DNA of 64,000 bases from Frigoribacterium sp. CG_9.8 (GTDB lineage: Bacteria; Actinomycetota; Actinomycetes; Actinomycetales; Microbacteriaceae), in NCBI RefSeq assembly GCF_015751965.1, contig NZ_JADOVH010000005.1, positions 179,574 to 243,573 of the forward strand, given 5' to 3'. Shown here one piece after another: positions 37,242-46,321 of the stretch. The stretch's first letter is position 1; each line of letters begins with the position of its first letter. The translations under genes and the position numbers were made by a program. The notes under the pieces are model-generated. The model was given only the letters and a program-made list of their open reading frames with translations. It was not told the DNA's origin and did no database searches.

Positions 37242-37580
37242 ATGCCTCTGCAGGGCAACTATGCACCGAGCACGTCCGATTGGGCGCGGGTCCAAGCCGA
37301 GCTGGTGGAGGCGACCAACGGCGCCGAGGGCGGCGAGATGAAAGGTATGCCTGTCACCGTGCTGACATCGGTCGGCGCGAAGAGCGGAATGTTGCGGAAG
37401 ACCGCCCTGATGCGCGTCGAACACGAGGGTGAGTATGCCGTCGTCGCTTCACTCGGCGGGGCCCCGAAGCATCCGGTCTGGTATTTCAACCTCGTGAAGA
37501 ACCCGCATGTCGAGCTGCAGGAGGGCTCGGGCCCAGCCGACAGCGAGATACGCGCCGGCGGGGAGGGCCACCTCAGCTGA
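37242..37580 (+). pseudogene. Truncated F420-dependent (Ddn-like/DUF385) oxidoreductase
   Basis: 112 residues matching the first two thirds of deazaflavin-dependent nitroreductase-family proteins: [59 protein letters not shown]. Members normally run on ~35-40 residues (…AREVTG…WW…TDREIPVFVLE); here the text decays after EIRA and stops inside the 3' end of the convergent vapC gene. Arrival of the vapBC segment probably removed the end. Two bases after the MDR dehydrogenase, so once an operon partner. Confidence 0.75.
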
Positions 37581-37995
37581 AGTCGCGCGGGTCAACCCGG
37601 GTGAGACCGGGGATGCCGTCGAAGGCGTGGTCGGGCGAGACGATGGTGTCGATGCCGTAGGCGAGCGCGGTTGCCGCATGCACAGCATCCCTGCCCCGGA
37701 TCATGGGGATGTGCTCGATCAGGTCGAGCGAGAGGTCGAGCACCTCGCGGTCGAAGAAGAGCAGGGTGCAGATAGCGGCGGCGCCCCGACCCTGCTGGGC
37801 TGACCGGGTGTGATCGCCACTTCGGCGAAGACGATGATGCACGAGCTCCTGAATCATCTCGACGCTCGCATAGGCCCGTCGATTGCCGCGACTCACCGCG
37901 GTGAGGACTGCTTGGCAAGGGAGGCGCCATTCGCTATCGATGCCGAGCGCGTAGATCGCGACGGCAGTGTCGAGCAGTATCGAATCGTCCTTCAT
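37573..37995 (-). CDS. vapC: VapC-type PIN-domain toxin
   Basis: 140 residues. PIN-domain acidic residues are in [13 protein letters not shown] (~5), EMIQELVH (~46), [14 protein letters not shown] (~99) and IVSPDHAFD (~117), the pattern for Mg2+-dependent RNase toxins. Start ATG 37995 overlaps the antitoxin stop by ATGA, the usual translational coupling. The 3' end overlaps the truncated F420-type gene by eight bases on the other strand. Confidence 0.88.
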   Translation of the reverse strand: MKDDSILLDTAVAIYALGIDSEWRLPCQAVLTAVSRGNRRAYASVEMIQELVHHRLRRSGDHTRSAQQGRGAAAICTLLFFDREVLDLSLDLIEHIPMIRGRDAVHAATALAYGIDTIVSPDHAFDGIPGLTRVDPRDFS

Positions 37996-38258
37996 GGGAG
38001 GTCTCGCAAGTAGTCGCGTTCGAAGGAGTCTTTGACTTCCTCCCACACGATCGGCTGGCCGGTAACGTCCGCGCTCGCAAACAGCCGCTCGAGCGCCTCT
38101 ACTTTCGTCTGCTTGCTGCGCTTGAGCCGCTCATCGACCGCCTCGCGGATGAGGGAGGCCACGCTCTGCCGGTGCACCGAGGCCTCGTGCTCGAGTGCGG
38201 CGTACTGTGCGGGGTCGAGCAAGATCTGGACGCGACGTTCGAGGGTTGCCGTACACAT
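37992..38258 (-). CDS. vapB: VapB-type ribbon-helix-helix antitoxin
   Basis: 88 residues. N-terminal RHH DNA-binding part LERRVQILLDPAQYAALEHEASVHRQSVASLIREAVDERLKR (~6-47), followed by a C-terminal toxin-neutralising tail ([34 protein letters not shown]). ATG 38258 is chosen because the operator palindrome overlaps it and family members begin there; the open frame extends upstream without similarity. Confidence 0.86.
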   Translation of the reverse strand: MCTATLERRVQILLDPAQYAALEHEASVHRQSVASLIREAVDERLKRSKQTKVEALERLFASADVTGQPIVWEEVKDSFERDYLRDLP

Positions 38259-38273
38259 ACTGAAACATGTGTA
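38252..38273. promoter_or_regulatory. vapBC operator palindrome
   Basis: TACACAT-8 bases-ATGTGTA, 7-bp perfect arms overlapping the vapB start codon. Such a site fits autorepression by the antitoxin or the VapBC complex. Confidence 0.6.
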
Positions 38274-38385
38274 GGGTTTCCCCTTTTTGGGCGGGCGCTG
38301 GGTGAATATCGACAGGGACCGGCCGGCACTGGGCGCGACGCGCGGTCGAAACAACGCTGCAACACGCGGGGCCTAAGGTAAAGCC

Positions 38386-40137
38386 ATGGAAGGCCTGTTC
38401 GAGGGATACGCCACCCGGTCGGTGAAGGGTCGTAAGATCGGGTCGGCGCCATGGGATGAGATGTTCGCCGACCCGTCCACGGTGCGCGCGGCCTACCGTG
38501 AGATTCATTCCGCGCTTGCACAGATGACGCAGGATGAGCTGCGCGGCCGCACGGATGCCCTCGCCAGTTCCTACCTTGCGCAGGGCGTCACGTTCGACTT
38601 CGCCGGCGAGGAATGACCGTTCCCGCTCGACGCTGTTCCGCGGGTGATCGAGCTTGCGGAGTGGGTCACCGTCGAAGCCGGGATAAAACAGCGTGTTCGC
38701 GCCCTCGAGGCCTTTCTTTCCGACATTTACGGCGCTCAGAACGCGGTGAAGGATGGGGTGATCCCCGCCGCTCTGGTGAGCTCCTCGAGTCATTTCCACC
38801 GGGAGGCCGCTGGCATCCATCCGGCTAACGGCGTGCGGATCCAGGTCTCCGGTATTGACCTCATCCGTGATGAACAGGGTGCCTGGCGTGTGCTCGAAGA
38901 CAATGAGCGCGCGCCGTCGGGCCTGAGCTATGTCATCTCGAATCGCCGGGTGATGGCGCAGACCCTCCCCGAACTGTTCGTCTCCATGCGGGTGCGTCCG
39001 GTGGGGGACTATCCGCACAAGCTGCTCCAGGCTCTGCGCGCGAGCGCACCGGAGGGGGTGGATGACCCGACCATCGTCGTACTCACTCCCGGTGTCTACA
39101 ACTCAGCATATTTTGAGCACACCCTTCTCGCCCGACTGATGGGGGTCGAGCTGGTGGAGGGCCGCGATCTGTTCTGCTCGAGCGGTCGCGTGTGGATGCG
39201 CACAACATCCGGCCCGACGCGTGTCGATGTGATCTATCGCCGGGTCGACGACGAGTTTCTGGATCCGCTTCAGTTTCGTGCGGATTCGATGCTTGGCAGC
39301 CCCGGTCTCCTGCTCGCGGCTCGACTCGGCAACGTGACCATCGCCAACGCGATCGGCAACGGCGTGGCCGACGACAAGCTCGTGTACACCTACCTGCCCG
39401 ATCTCATCCGGTATTACCTCGGCGAGGAGGCGATCATCCCCAATGTCGATACCCGGCGGCTGGAAGATCCGGCATCGCTCGAGGAGGTGCTTGACCGTCT
39501 CGACGAGCTCGTCATCAAGCCGGTGGACGGATCGGGCGGCAAGGGTCTCGTTGTCGGTCCCGCTGCCAGCCCCGCCGAGCTCGAGAAGCTGCGCTCGACC
39601 CTGCTGGCTGATCCGCGTGGCTGGATTGCGCAGCCTGTGGTTCAACTTTCGACCATTCCCACGCTCGTCGAAGATGGCATGCGCCCGCGGCACGCCGACC
39701 TGCGCCCGTTCGCGGTAAATGACGGCAAGGATGTCTGGGTGCTGCCCGGTGGCCTCACCAGAGTCGCGCTTCCCGAGGGTGAGTTCGTGGTCAACTCCTC
39801 GCAGGGCGGCGGATCGAAAGATACCTGGGTCGTGGGCGAGAACCCGCTGCAGGTGCTGCGCCACTCCATCCAGGGTCTGGTTGCCGACCAGGCCACAGCA
39901 ATGGATGCCGTGCCGATCATCAACTCCGAGGTGCACCATATCGACCAGGCTCCGCGCGACCGCACGCTCGGCCAGGCGCAGCAGGAGCAGCAGCAGCAAT
40001 CCGGGTGCGCCTCGCAATCCGGGCCATTACGGACAAACCGGGCTGGCATGCCGGCCCCGATTGTCCGAACTGGCCCGTCATCCGGCAGCGGCAGCCCGGC
40101 ATCCGGGTGCCCCGAGACGGAAGTCAGCCCGTGCTGA
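38386..40137 (+). pseudogene. Circularly permuted ATP-grasp protein interrupted by in-frame TGA
   Basis: One frame from ATG 38386 to 40137 (584 codons) with a single TGA at 38614-38616. Reading through gives GVTFDFAGEE-[TGA]-PFPLDAVPRVIELAEWVTVEAG, continuous with the family, where Arg (CGA) is expected: a one-base CGA-to-TGA change. Downstream: VRALEAFLSDIYG, GIDLIRDEQGAWRVLEDNERAPSGLSYV, VDVIYRRVDDEFLDP, KLVYTYLPDLIRYYLGEEAIIPNV, KPVDGSGGKGLVVGP, PRHADLRPF, GGLTRVALPEGEFVVNSSQGGGSKDTWV. The downstream part could restart at GTG 38644 (497 residues). A Gln run and a ~50-residue non-family tail end the protein. Predicted peptide-bond (amide) ligase in the cluster with Alpha-E and transglutaminase genes. 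Confidence 0.85.
40021..40076. repeat. 56-bp palindrome in the 3' end of the ATP-grasp gene
   Basis: Outer arms GGGCCA-N3-CGGACAA / TTGTCCG-N3-TGGCCC surround an inner GC hairpin centred on GGCATGCC. ATCCGGGTGC occurs on both sides (39999-40008 and 40101-40110). It encodes part of the aberrant C-terminal tail. Confidence 0.6.
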
Positions 40138-41060
40138 GCCGCATCGCCGAAAGTCTGTTCTGGATCGGGCGATACATCGAGCGCTCCGACGGCACTGCGC
40201 GCATCCTCGATGTGCACCTCCAGCTGCTGCTCGAAGACCCGTGGATCGAGGAGGATCTCGCCTGCCGCTCGCTCCTCAGCGTGATGGGCAGCCACGTGCC
40301 GGAGGATCGGGTGCTCACCCGGCAGAGTGTGCTCGAGATCCTTGCCGTGGATCGCTCCGAGCCGGCATCCATCGCCTATTCGCTCGGTGCGGCCCGGGAG
40401 AATGCCCGGCGGGCCCGCGAGATCGTATCGAGCGAACTGTGGGAGTGCCTCAACACCACCCGGGCACGGATGCCTCGCAAAATCGCCGCCGACAAGGTGC
40501 ACGAGTTCTTCGGCTTCGTGCGGGAACGTGCCGCGCTCGCCATCGGTATCATCGAGTCGGCGACGAGCCGCGATGAGGCCTGGCAGTTCTTCACTCTCGG
40601 GCGCTCGATCGAGCGCGCGGATATGACCGCGCGACTTCTGGCGACCCGAAGCCTCACCGAGGCGAGCGGACCGTCGTGGACCACTATCCTTCGATCCTGC
40701 GGCGCCTACGAGGCCTATCTGCGCACCTATCGGGGAGTGCCGAGCGCACGCAATGCGGCCGAGTTCCTGCTGCTCGATCGGCTGTTCCCGCGAAGCATCC
40801 TCTTCTCGGTACGTCGCGCCGAAATGTGTCTGTGTGATATCGAGCCGCGCACCGACCGAGTCGGGGTCTCCGACCAGGCTCAGCGATTGCTCGGGCAGAT
40901 CCGCAGCGAGCTGGAATACCGTCCCATCGCTGAGATCCTGGAGGATCTCACTCTGCACATGGACAGCGTGCAGGCCGCCACGAGCGCGGCATCCGAGGCC
41001 ATCCGCCAGCGCTACTTCCTGACCAATGCCGCGCCGAGCTGGGTCGGTGAGAACACGTGA
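40131..41060 (+). CDS. Alpha-E domain protein
   Basis: 309 residues, GTG 40131 overlapping the preceding stop. All-helical Alpha-E family: LSRIAESLFWIGRYIERSDGTARILDVHLQLLLED at the N-terminus, AARENARRAREIVSSELWECLNTT, WQFFTLGRSIERADMTARLL and SAASEAIRQRYF at the end. The family is known from conserved clusters with circularly permuted ATP-grasp ligases and transglutaminase-like peptidases; its own activity is not known. Confidence 0.88.
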   Translation: MLSRIAESLFWIGRYIERSDGTARILDVHLQLLLEDPWIEEDLACRSLLSVMGSHVPEDRVLTRQSVLEILAVDRSEPASIAYSLGAARENARRAREIVSSELWECLNTTRARMPRKIAADKVHEFFGFVRERAALAIGIIESATSRDEAWQFFTLGRSIERADMTARLLATRSLTEASGPSWTTILRSCGAYEAYLRTYRGVPSARNAAEFLLLDRLFPRSILFSVRRAEMCLCDIEPRTDRVGVSDQAQRLLGQIRSELEYRPIAEILEDLTLHMDSVQAATSAASEAIRQRYFLTNAAPSWVGENT

Positions 41061-41905
41061 ATAGACTTCGTATCACCCATTTGACCGGCTTCCATTACGG
41101 CGGAGAGGTGACGGCAAGCTACAACGAGGCGCGGATGCTTCCCGCCAGCGGCGTCGACCAGCTTGTGCTGTATTCCCATCTCGAGATTCTGCCGATGTCC
41201 GCCCAGCACGGCTATGTGGACTACTGGGGAAGTCGGGTGTCGTCATTCGAGGTGCTCTCCCCGCACACCGAACTCTCGCTCACGGCGACGAGCCTCGTCG
41301 AGGTGCGGCCGCGCGATCATGCCGAGCATTCGATCAGTTGGGCCGACCTTGCCGAGGCTGCGGAACGCGCCACCGAATACGTGGAGCAGCGCCGGCAGAC
41401 CAGGCGAACCGAGCCGCCCGCTGAGGTGATTTCTCTCGCGCGGGAGATCGCCGACGGCACGGGTGATCTGTGCGCAGCAGCCCTTGCCATTTGCGTGAAG
41501 ATCGGCGAGAGCGTGGAGTATCGGCAGGGTGTCACGGGCGTGCACACGACCGCCACGGAGGCGTGGGCACACCGCACAGGAGTCTGCCAGGACATCGCCC
41601 ACCTCGCGCTCGGTGCACTGCGGTCGGTCGGCATCCCGGCCCGGTATGTGTCTGGCTACCTGCATCCGAAGCCCAACGCGGCAATCGGCGAGACCGTCGC
41701 GGGTGAATCTCATGCCTGGATCGAGTGGTTCTGCGGCCATCAGTGGCGCGGATTCGACCCGACCAACCAGATCGACATCGGAGACCGTCACGTGACCGTC
41801 GGTCGAGGCCGCGACTATAACGACGTGCCCCCGCTGCGTGGCGTCTACGCCGGCCCGTTCAAGTCGGCGCTGTTCGTCACGGTGGAGATCACCCGCGAGA
41901 GCTGA
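41057..41905 (+). CDS. Transglutaminase-like cysteine peptidase
   Basis: 282 residues, GTG 41057 overlapping the Alpha-E stop. N-terminal strand domain (LRITHLTGFHYGGEVTASYNEARMLP) and the transglutaminase core with catalytic triad: Cys in HRTGVCQDIAHLALGALRSVGIPARYVSGYL (~182), His in ESHAWIEWF (~222), Asp in FDPTNQ (~236). Third gene of the ATP-grasp/Alpha-E operon, where it may cleave or transfer on the peptide made by the ligase (inference). Confidence 0.9.
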   Translation: MNRLRITHLTGFHYGGEVTASYNEARMLPASGVDQLVLYSHLEILPMSAQHGYVDYWGSRVSSFEVLSPHTELSLTATSLVEVRPRDHAEHSISWADLAEAAERATEYVEQRRQTRRTEPPAEVISLAREIADGTGDLCAAALAICVKIGESVEYRQGVTGVHTTATEAWAHRTGVCQDIAHLALGALRSVGIPARYVSGYLHPKPNAAIGETVAGESHAWIEWFCGHQWRGFDPTNQIDIGDRHVTVGRGRDYNDVPPLRGVYAGPFKSALFVTVEITRES

Positions 41906-41925
41906 CCCGCGCAGGGCAGGCTGGG

Positions 41926-43242
41926 TCAGCCTTTTTGCGCGATGGCCTCTGCTGCCGCGAGCTCCGCTGCTGCGAGCTCCGCTGCGCGCGCGCGGCCGTC
42001 GTGGGACACGCTCAGCCGCCGCCGCGAGTAGTGCACACGCAGGTGCTGGTACTTCACGAGCCAGAGCAGGCCGACGATAGTCGCCACGATTCCGGATGCT
42101 GCGCCAACGCCGAGTGCCCACCGCGGCCCGAACTCATTGGCAACCCAGCCGACGAATGGGGCGCCAATCGGAGTGCCGCCCATGAAGATCGCCATATAGA
42201 TGGCCATCACCCGGCCGCGCACCGGCGCTGGCGTGGAGAGCTGTACGGCACCATTTGCCGTCGTCATCATGGTCTGTGACGCGAGACCGACCACCGCAAG
42301 AACGGCGGCAAAAGCCCAGTAGCTCGGCATGAGGGCAGCGGCGGTGCAGGCGATTGTGAACACCGCGGATGCCACGAACAGGAATCGAAGCCGCGGCTTG
42401 TCCCTGCGCGCCGAGAGCAGCGCGCCGATGACGGATCCGATTGCCATCACCGAGGAAAGCACCCCGAACGCCGCGGCGCCCCGGTGGAACACCGTCGTCG
42501 ACATTGTCGAGATGAAGATGGGGAAATTGAGGCCGAAGGTGCCGATGAGGAAGACCATGACGAGGATCACCATGATGTCGGGCCGCGATCGCACGTAGCG
42601 GAAACCTTCCACGAGGTTGCCCTTCTTCGCTTTCGCACGCGGGGAATGCTGCAACTCGCCGACCCGCAGGAACATCAGCGAAAGTAGCACCGCGCCGAAC
42701 GATCCGGCATTGATCAGGAAAACCCACCCGGCCCCCACAGCGGCGGTGAGGAGCCCGGCGACGGCGGGTCCGATCATCCGCGCCGCACTGAAGGATGCCG
42801 AGTTGAGGGCGACTGCGTTGGAGAGGTTTTTGCCGCCGACCAGCTGGGAGACGAAGGTCTGGCGGGCTGGCGCATCGAACGCGGCGACACAGCCGAGGAG
42901 CGCGGCGAACACGTAGACGTGCCAGAGCTGCACCTGGTTGGTCACGGTGAGGATGCCGAGTCCCAGCCCGAGCGCTCCCCCGGCCGCCTGCGTGGCCATG
43001 ATGATCTTGCGCTGGTCGAAGCGATCTGCCACCAGGCCGGTGAGGGGCAACAGCAGCAGCTGAGGTCCGAACTGCAGTGCCATCACGAATCCCACGGCTG
43101 CGGCATCGTGGTTGGTGAGCTGGGTCAGCACGATCCAGTCCTGGGCAGTGCGTTGCATCCAGGTGCCCACGTTGGAGACCAGTGCTCCGGCCGCCCAGAC
43201 GCGGTAGTTGAAACCGCTCAACGAGCGGAACGTTGCGCTCAC
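41926..43242 (-). CDS. MFS exporter, EntS/MFS_3 type
   Basis: 438 residues, 12 predicted membrane segments, with NVGTWMQRTAQDWIV at helix 1 and DRFDQRK in loop 2-3, both typical for the MFS_3 group (enterobactin exporter-like). The C-terminus has a duplicated AELAAAELAAAE encoded by a 15-bp direct repeat. It is the second gene of a marR-MFS operon (ATGA overlap), suggesting drug or toxic-compound export under MarR control. Confidence 0.87.
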   Translation of the reverse strand: MSATFRSLSGFNYRVWAAGALVSNVGTWMQRTAQDWIVLTQLTNHDAAAVGFVMALQFGPQLLLLPLTGLVADRFDQRKIIMATQAAGGALGLGLGILTVTNQVQLWHVYVFAALLGCVAAFDAPARQTFVSQLVGGKNLSNAVALNSASFSAARMIGPAVAGLLTAAVGAGWVFLINAGSFGAVLLSLMFLRVGELQHSPRAKAKKGNLVEGFRYVRSRPDIMVILVMVFLIGTFGLNFPIFISTMSTTVFHRGAAAFGVLSSVMAIGSVIGALLSARRDKPRLRFLFVASAVFTIACTAAALMPSYWAFAAVLAVVGLASQTMMTTANGAVQLSTPAPVRGRVMAIYMAIFMGGTPIGAPFVGWVANEFGPRWALGVGAASGIVATIVGLLWLVKYQHLRVHYSRRRLSVSHDGRARAAELAAAELAAAEAIAQKG

Positions 43243-43664
43243 CGGTCAGCCAGGTCCCGCAGGATCGGGGCGACCTCGCGCAGCATTTGACGCTGGTCGG
43301 ATGGCAGCGCATCGAGTCGGGTCGTGAACCAGGCATCGCGACGACGGCGGGTCTCGCTGATGAAAGCGCGACCGGAGGCCGAGAGGTCGATGCTCACCTT
43401 GCGAGCGTCATCCGGCGCGGGCTCCCGAGTCACCAGGTCGAGTTGCACCAGGGCATTGACGGTGCGGTTCATGCTCGGTGGTGTCACCCGCTCGTGCTCG
43501 CTGAGCGACCCGAGAGTCTGGGTGCCGTTCTTCGACAGAGCGAACAGCACGGCGCGCTGGCCTTCTGTCACGTCATCGTCGGCCTGCATGGAGCGGATGC
43601 GGCGGGCCAGCCGCTGGATCGTCAGGCGCAGGTCCTGGTCGTCGCTCAGATTATCCGGTGCCAT
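43239..43664 (-). CDS. MarR-family regulator
   Basis: 141 residues from ATG 43664. Winged helix: VTEGQRAVLFALSKNGTQTLGSLSEHERVTPPSMNRTVNALVQLDLVTREPAPDDARKVSIDLSASGRAFI. A TATGCT box ends exactly seven bases before this ATG and there is no ribosome-binding site, so a leaderless mRNA is likely; the ATG at 43676 lies inside the operator arm and is less likely. Stop overlaps the MFS start. Confidence 0.88.
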   Translation of the reverse strand: MAPDNLSDDQDLRLTIQRLARRIRSMQADDDVTEGQRAVLFALSKNGTQTLGSLSEHERVTPPSMNRTVNALVQLDLVTREPAPDDARKVSIDLSASGRAFISETRRRRDAWFTTRLDALPSDQRQMLREVAPILRDLADR

Positions 43665-43668
43665 ATTG

Positions 43669-43696
43669 CTTAGCATAGCTTATTAGTCATGCTAAG
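43669..43696. promoter_or_regulatory. MarR operator over the marR promoter
   Basis: CTTAGCAT-12 bases-ATGCTAAG, 8-bp perfect arms, spanning the -10 box of marR. Binding would shut off marR and its MFS partner. Confidence 0.6.
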
Positions 43697-43823
43697 GAGT
43701 GTGGCCACTTCGGACTCGTGCCGGGCTCGCGGCTCGTGCATGTGGGCGTGCGGTTCAGCCGCAACCCGCCCTCGCTGCCTCTACACTGAAGCACTCGCGA
43801 ACAGCGCGCTGCAAGGAGGCCCG

Positions 43824-44696
43824 ATGGTCCAGTTCACCGCCGTACGGCAGGAGCGCACGTTCGTCGATTCCGATGGCGTGACGATCCACTTCCTCCAGTG
43901 GAAGGCGGGCAAACCGATCGGCGTCGTGCAGATCGCGCACGGCCTCGGCGAGTACGCCGCACGCTACGAAGAGCTCGCCCAGAAGCTCGTTGCCGCCGGG
44001 TATTCCGTCTATGCCGATGATCACCGCGGACACGGCCAGACCGGTCTCGGGCAGTGGGGCGGCGACCACTCGCAGCTCGGCAAGCTCGGCCCGGGGGGCA
44101 TCCGTTCGACCATCCGCGCGGTGCGGGAGCTGCTGCCGATCATCCGTGACGAGAATGGAGGGCTGCCCCTCGCGCTGCTCGGCCACAGCTGGGGATCACT
44201 CATCGCGCAGTCGATCATCAATGAGCATGCGGACGACTATCAGGCGCTGATACTCACCGGCACCGCCTACCGCACCCTGATTCACATGAACGGGGGTGAC
44301 CTCGCCAAGAAGCACGCCCACCTCGGCACGACCGGATACGAATGGCTGAGCCGTGACCAGTCGGTGGGGCAGGCATTCCTCAACGATCCACTCACCTTCA
44401 AGGCCAACGGCATGAAACTGTTCGGGGTGAGGGACAGTCTTCGCCTGCTCGGCCGACCGGCGAGGAATCTGGCCCACGACATCCCGGTGCTCATTCAGAT
44501 CGGTAGCGAAGACACTCTCGGCGGGGTGCGCAGCGCGCAGTTACTCGCGCAGGACTACCTCACCCGGTCGAAGCTCAGCGATGTGAAACTGATTATCTAC
44601 ACGGATGCTCGCCACGAGATCTTCAATGAGACCAACCGCGACGAGGTCTACGCCGACACGATCGGATGGCTCTCCTCGCACTTGATGGTCGAGTAG
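43824..44696 (+). CDS. Alpha/beta hydrolase, monoacylglycerol-lipase-like
   Basis: 290 residues, ATG 43824 with AAGGAGG six bases upstream. Serine nucleophile elbow LLGHSWGSL (~117), oxyanion region AHGLGEYAARY, YADDHRGHGQT, and a late Asp/His pair (GSEDTLGG, DARHEIFNE). The form is that of the serine aminopeptidase S33/monoglyceride lipase group. The upstream region carries the divergent marR promoter and operator. Confidence 0.87.
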   Translation: MVQFTAVRQERTFVDSDGVTIHFLQWKAGKPIGVVQIAHGLGEYAARYEELAQKLVAAGYSVYADDHRGHGQTGLGQWGGDHSQLGKLGPGGIRSTIRAVRELLPIIRDENGGLPLALLGHSWGSLIAQSIINEHADDYQALILTGTAYRTLIHMNGGDLAKKHAHLGTTGYEWLSRDQSVGQAFLNDPLTFKANGMKLFGVRDSLRLLGRPARNLAHDIPVLIQIGSEDTLGGVRSAQLLAQDYLTRSKLSDVKLIIYTDARHEIFNETNRDEVYADTIGWLSSHLMVE

Positions 44697-44751
44697 TTCG
44701 CACCGCCAGCAGGGGCGTCTCACTCGTCGAGCCCCACTACTTCGGGACCCG

Positions 44752-45615
<864 letters not shown>

Positions 45616-45635
45616 GACCAATTCCTCGCGTAATG

Positions 45636-45683
45636 TGAGAACGATCGTTCTCATTGATCCCAACTTAGAGAACGAACGTTCTC
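45636..45683. promoter_or_regulatory. Twin TetR operators
   Basis: TGAGAACGATCGTTCTCA (45636-45653, perfect) and GAGAACGAACGTTCTC (45668-45683, one central asymmetry) share the GAGAACG/CGTTCTC arms, centres 31 bp apart. They lie between the tetR gene and the broken hydrolase gene and should control both. Confidence 0.75.
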
Positions 45684-45703
45684 AAAGCAACTAAGATTGC
45701 TGA

Positions 45704-46264
45704 ATGGTCGATGAGCACGTGCGGGAGCGGGTGTTGGATGCGGCGGACCGCCTCTATTACGCCCGCGGCATCCAATCTGTGGGCATGGATGAACTGCGGC
45801 TTGTCTCCGGTGTCTCGCTGAAGGGCCTCTACGGGGTATTCCCGTCGAAGGCCGCGATCGTGCTCGAGGTGCTCGACCGTCGCCACGCGCTGTGGACGCA
45901 CGGCGTGACCGAGCGAGTCGCGCGCGAGACGGCACCTCGCGAAAAACTGCTCGCAATCTACGACTTTCTGGCGGACTGGTTTCTTGATGACACTTTTCGC
46001 GGGTGCGGGTTCATTAATGCCTTTGCGGAGCTGGGGTCGATAGCTCCCGCAGTGGCGCAGCGTGCCCGGGAGCACAAGGCGGGATTCCAGGAGTACGTGG
46101 CCCGTCTGGTTGCCGCTGCTGGCGCGGACCCGGCGTTGGCACCCCAGCTTTCCATTCTGGCCGAGGGCGCCCAGACCACGGCGGCGATCGCTGGCACCGG
46201 GGAAGCCGCCGGTCATGCGCGTCGTGCTGCCGGCATCCTCATCGATGCCGCGATGCCGGCGTGA
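45704..46264 (+). CDS. TetR-family regulator
   Basis: 186 residues. N-terminal HTH: VRERVLDAADRLYYARGIQSVGMDELRLVSGVSLKGLYGVFPSKAAIVLEVLDRR; C-terminal ligand domain with GCGFINAFAELG. The partner gene on the other strand is a pseudogene, so the regulator may now act only on itself or on distant genes. Confidence 0.9.
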   Translation: MVDEHVRERVLDAADRLYYARGIQSVGMDELRLVSGVSLKGLYGVFPSKAAIVLEVLDRRHALWTHGVTERVARETAPREKLLAIYDFLADWFLDDTFRGCGFINAFAELGSIAPAVAQRAREHKAGFQEYVARLVAAAGADPALAPQLSILAEGAQTTAAIAGTGEAAGHARRAAGILIDAAMPA

Positions 46265-46321
46265 AGCCCGCGCTCGCCACCCGAGGCCTAGGCTGGAATC
46301 CGCTCGATGAAAGGCACAGTC

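Noticed and set aside
38614..38616. TGA as selenocysteine codon
   Set aside because: The expected residue is Arg, no SECIS-like context or sel genes are visible, and a CGA-to-TGA change is simpler.
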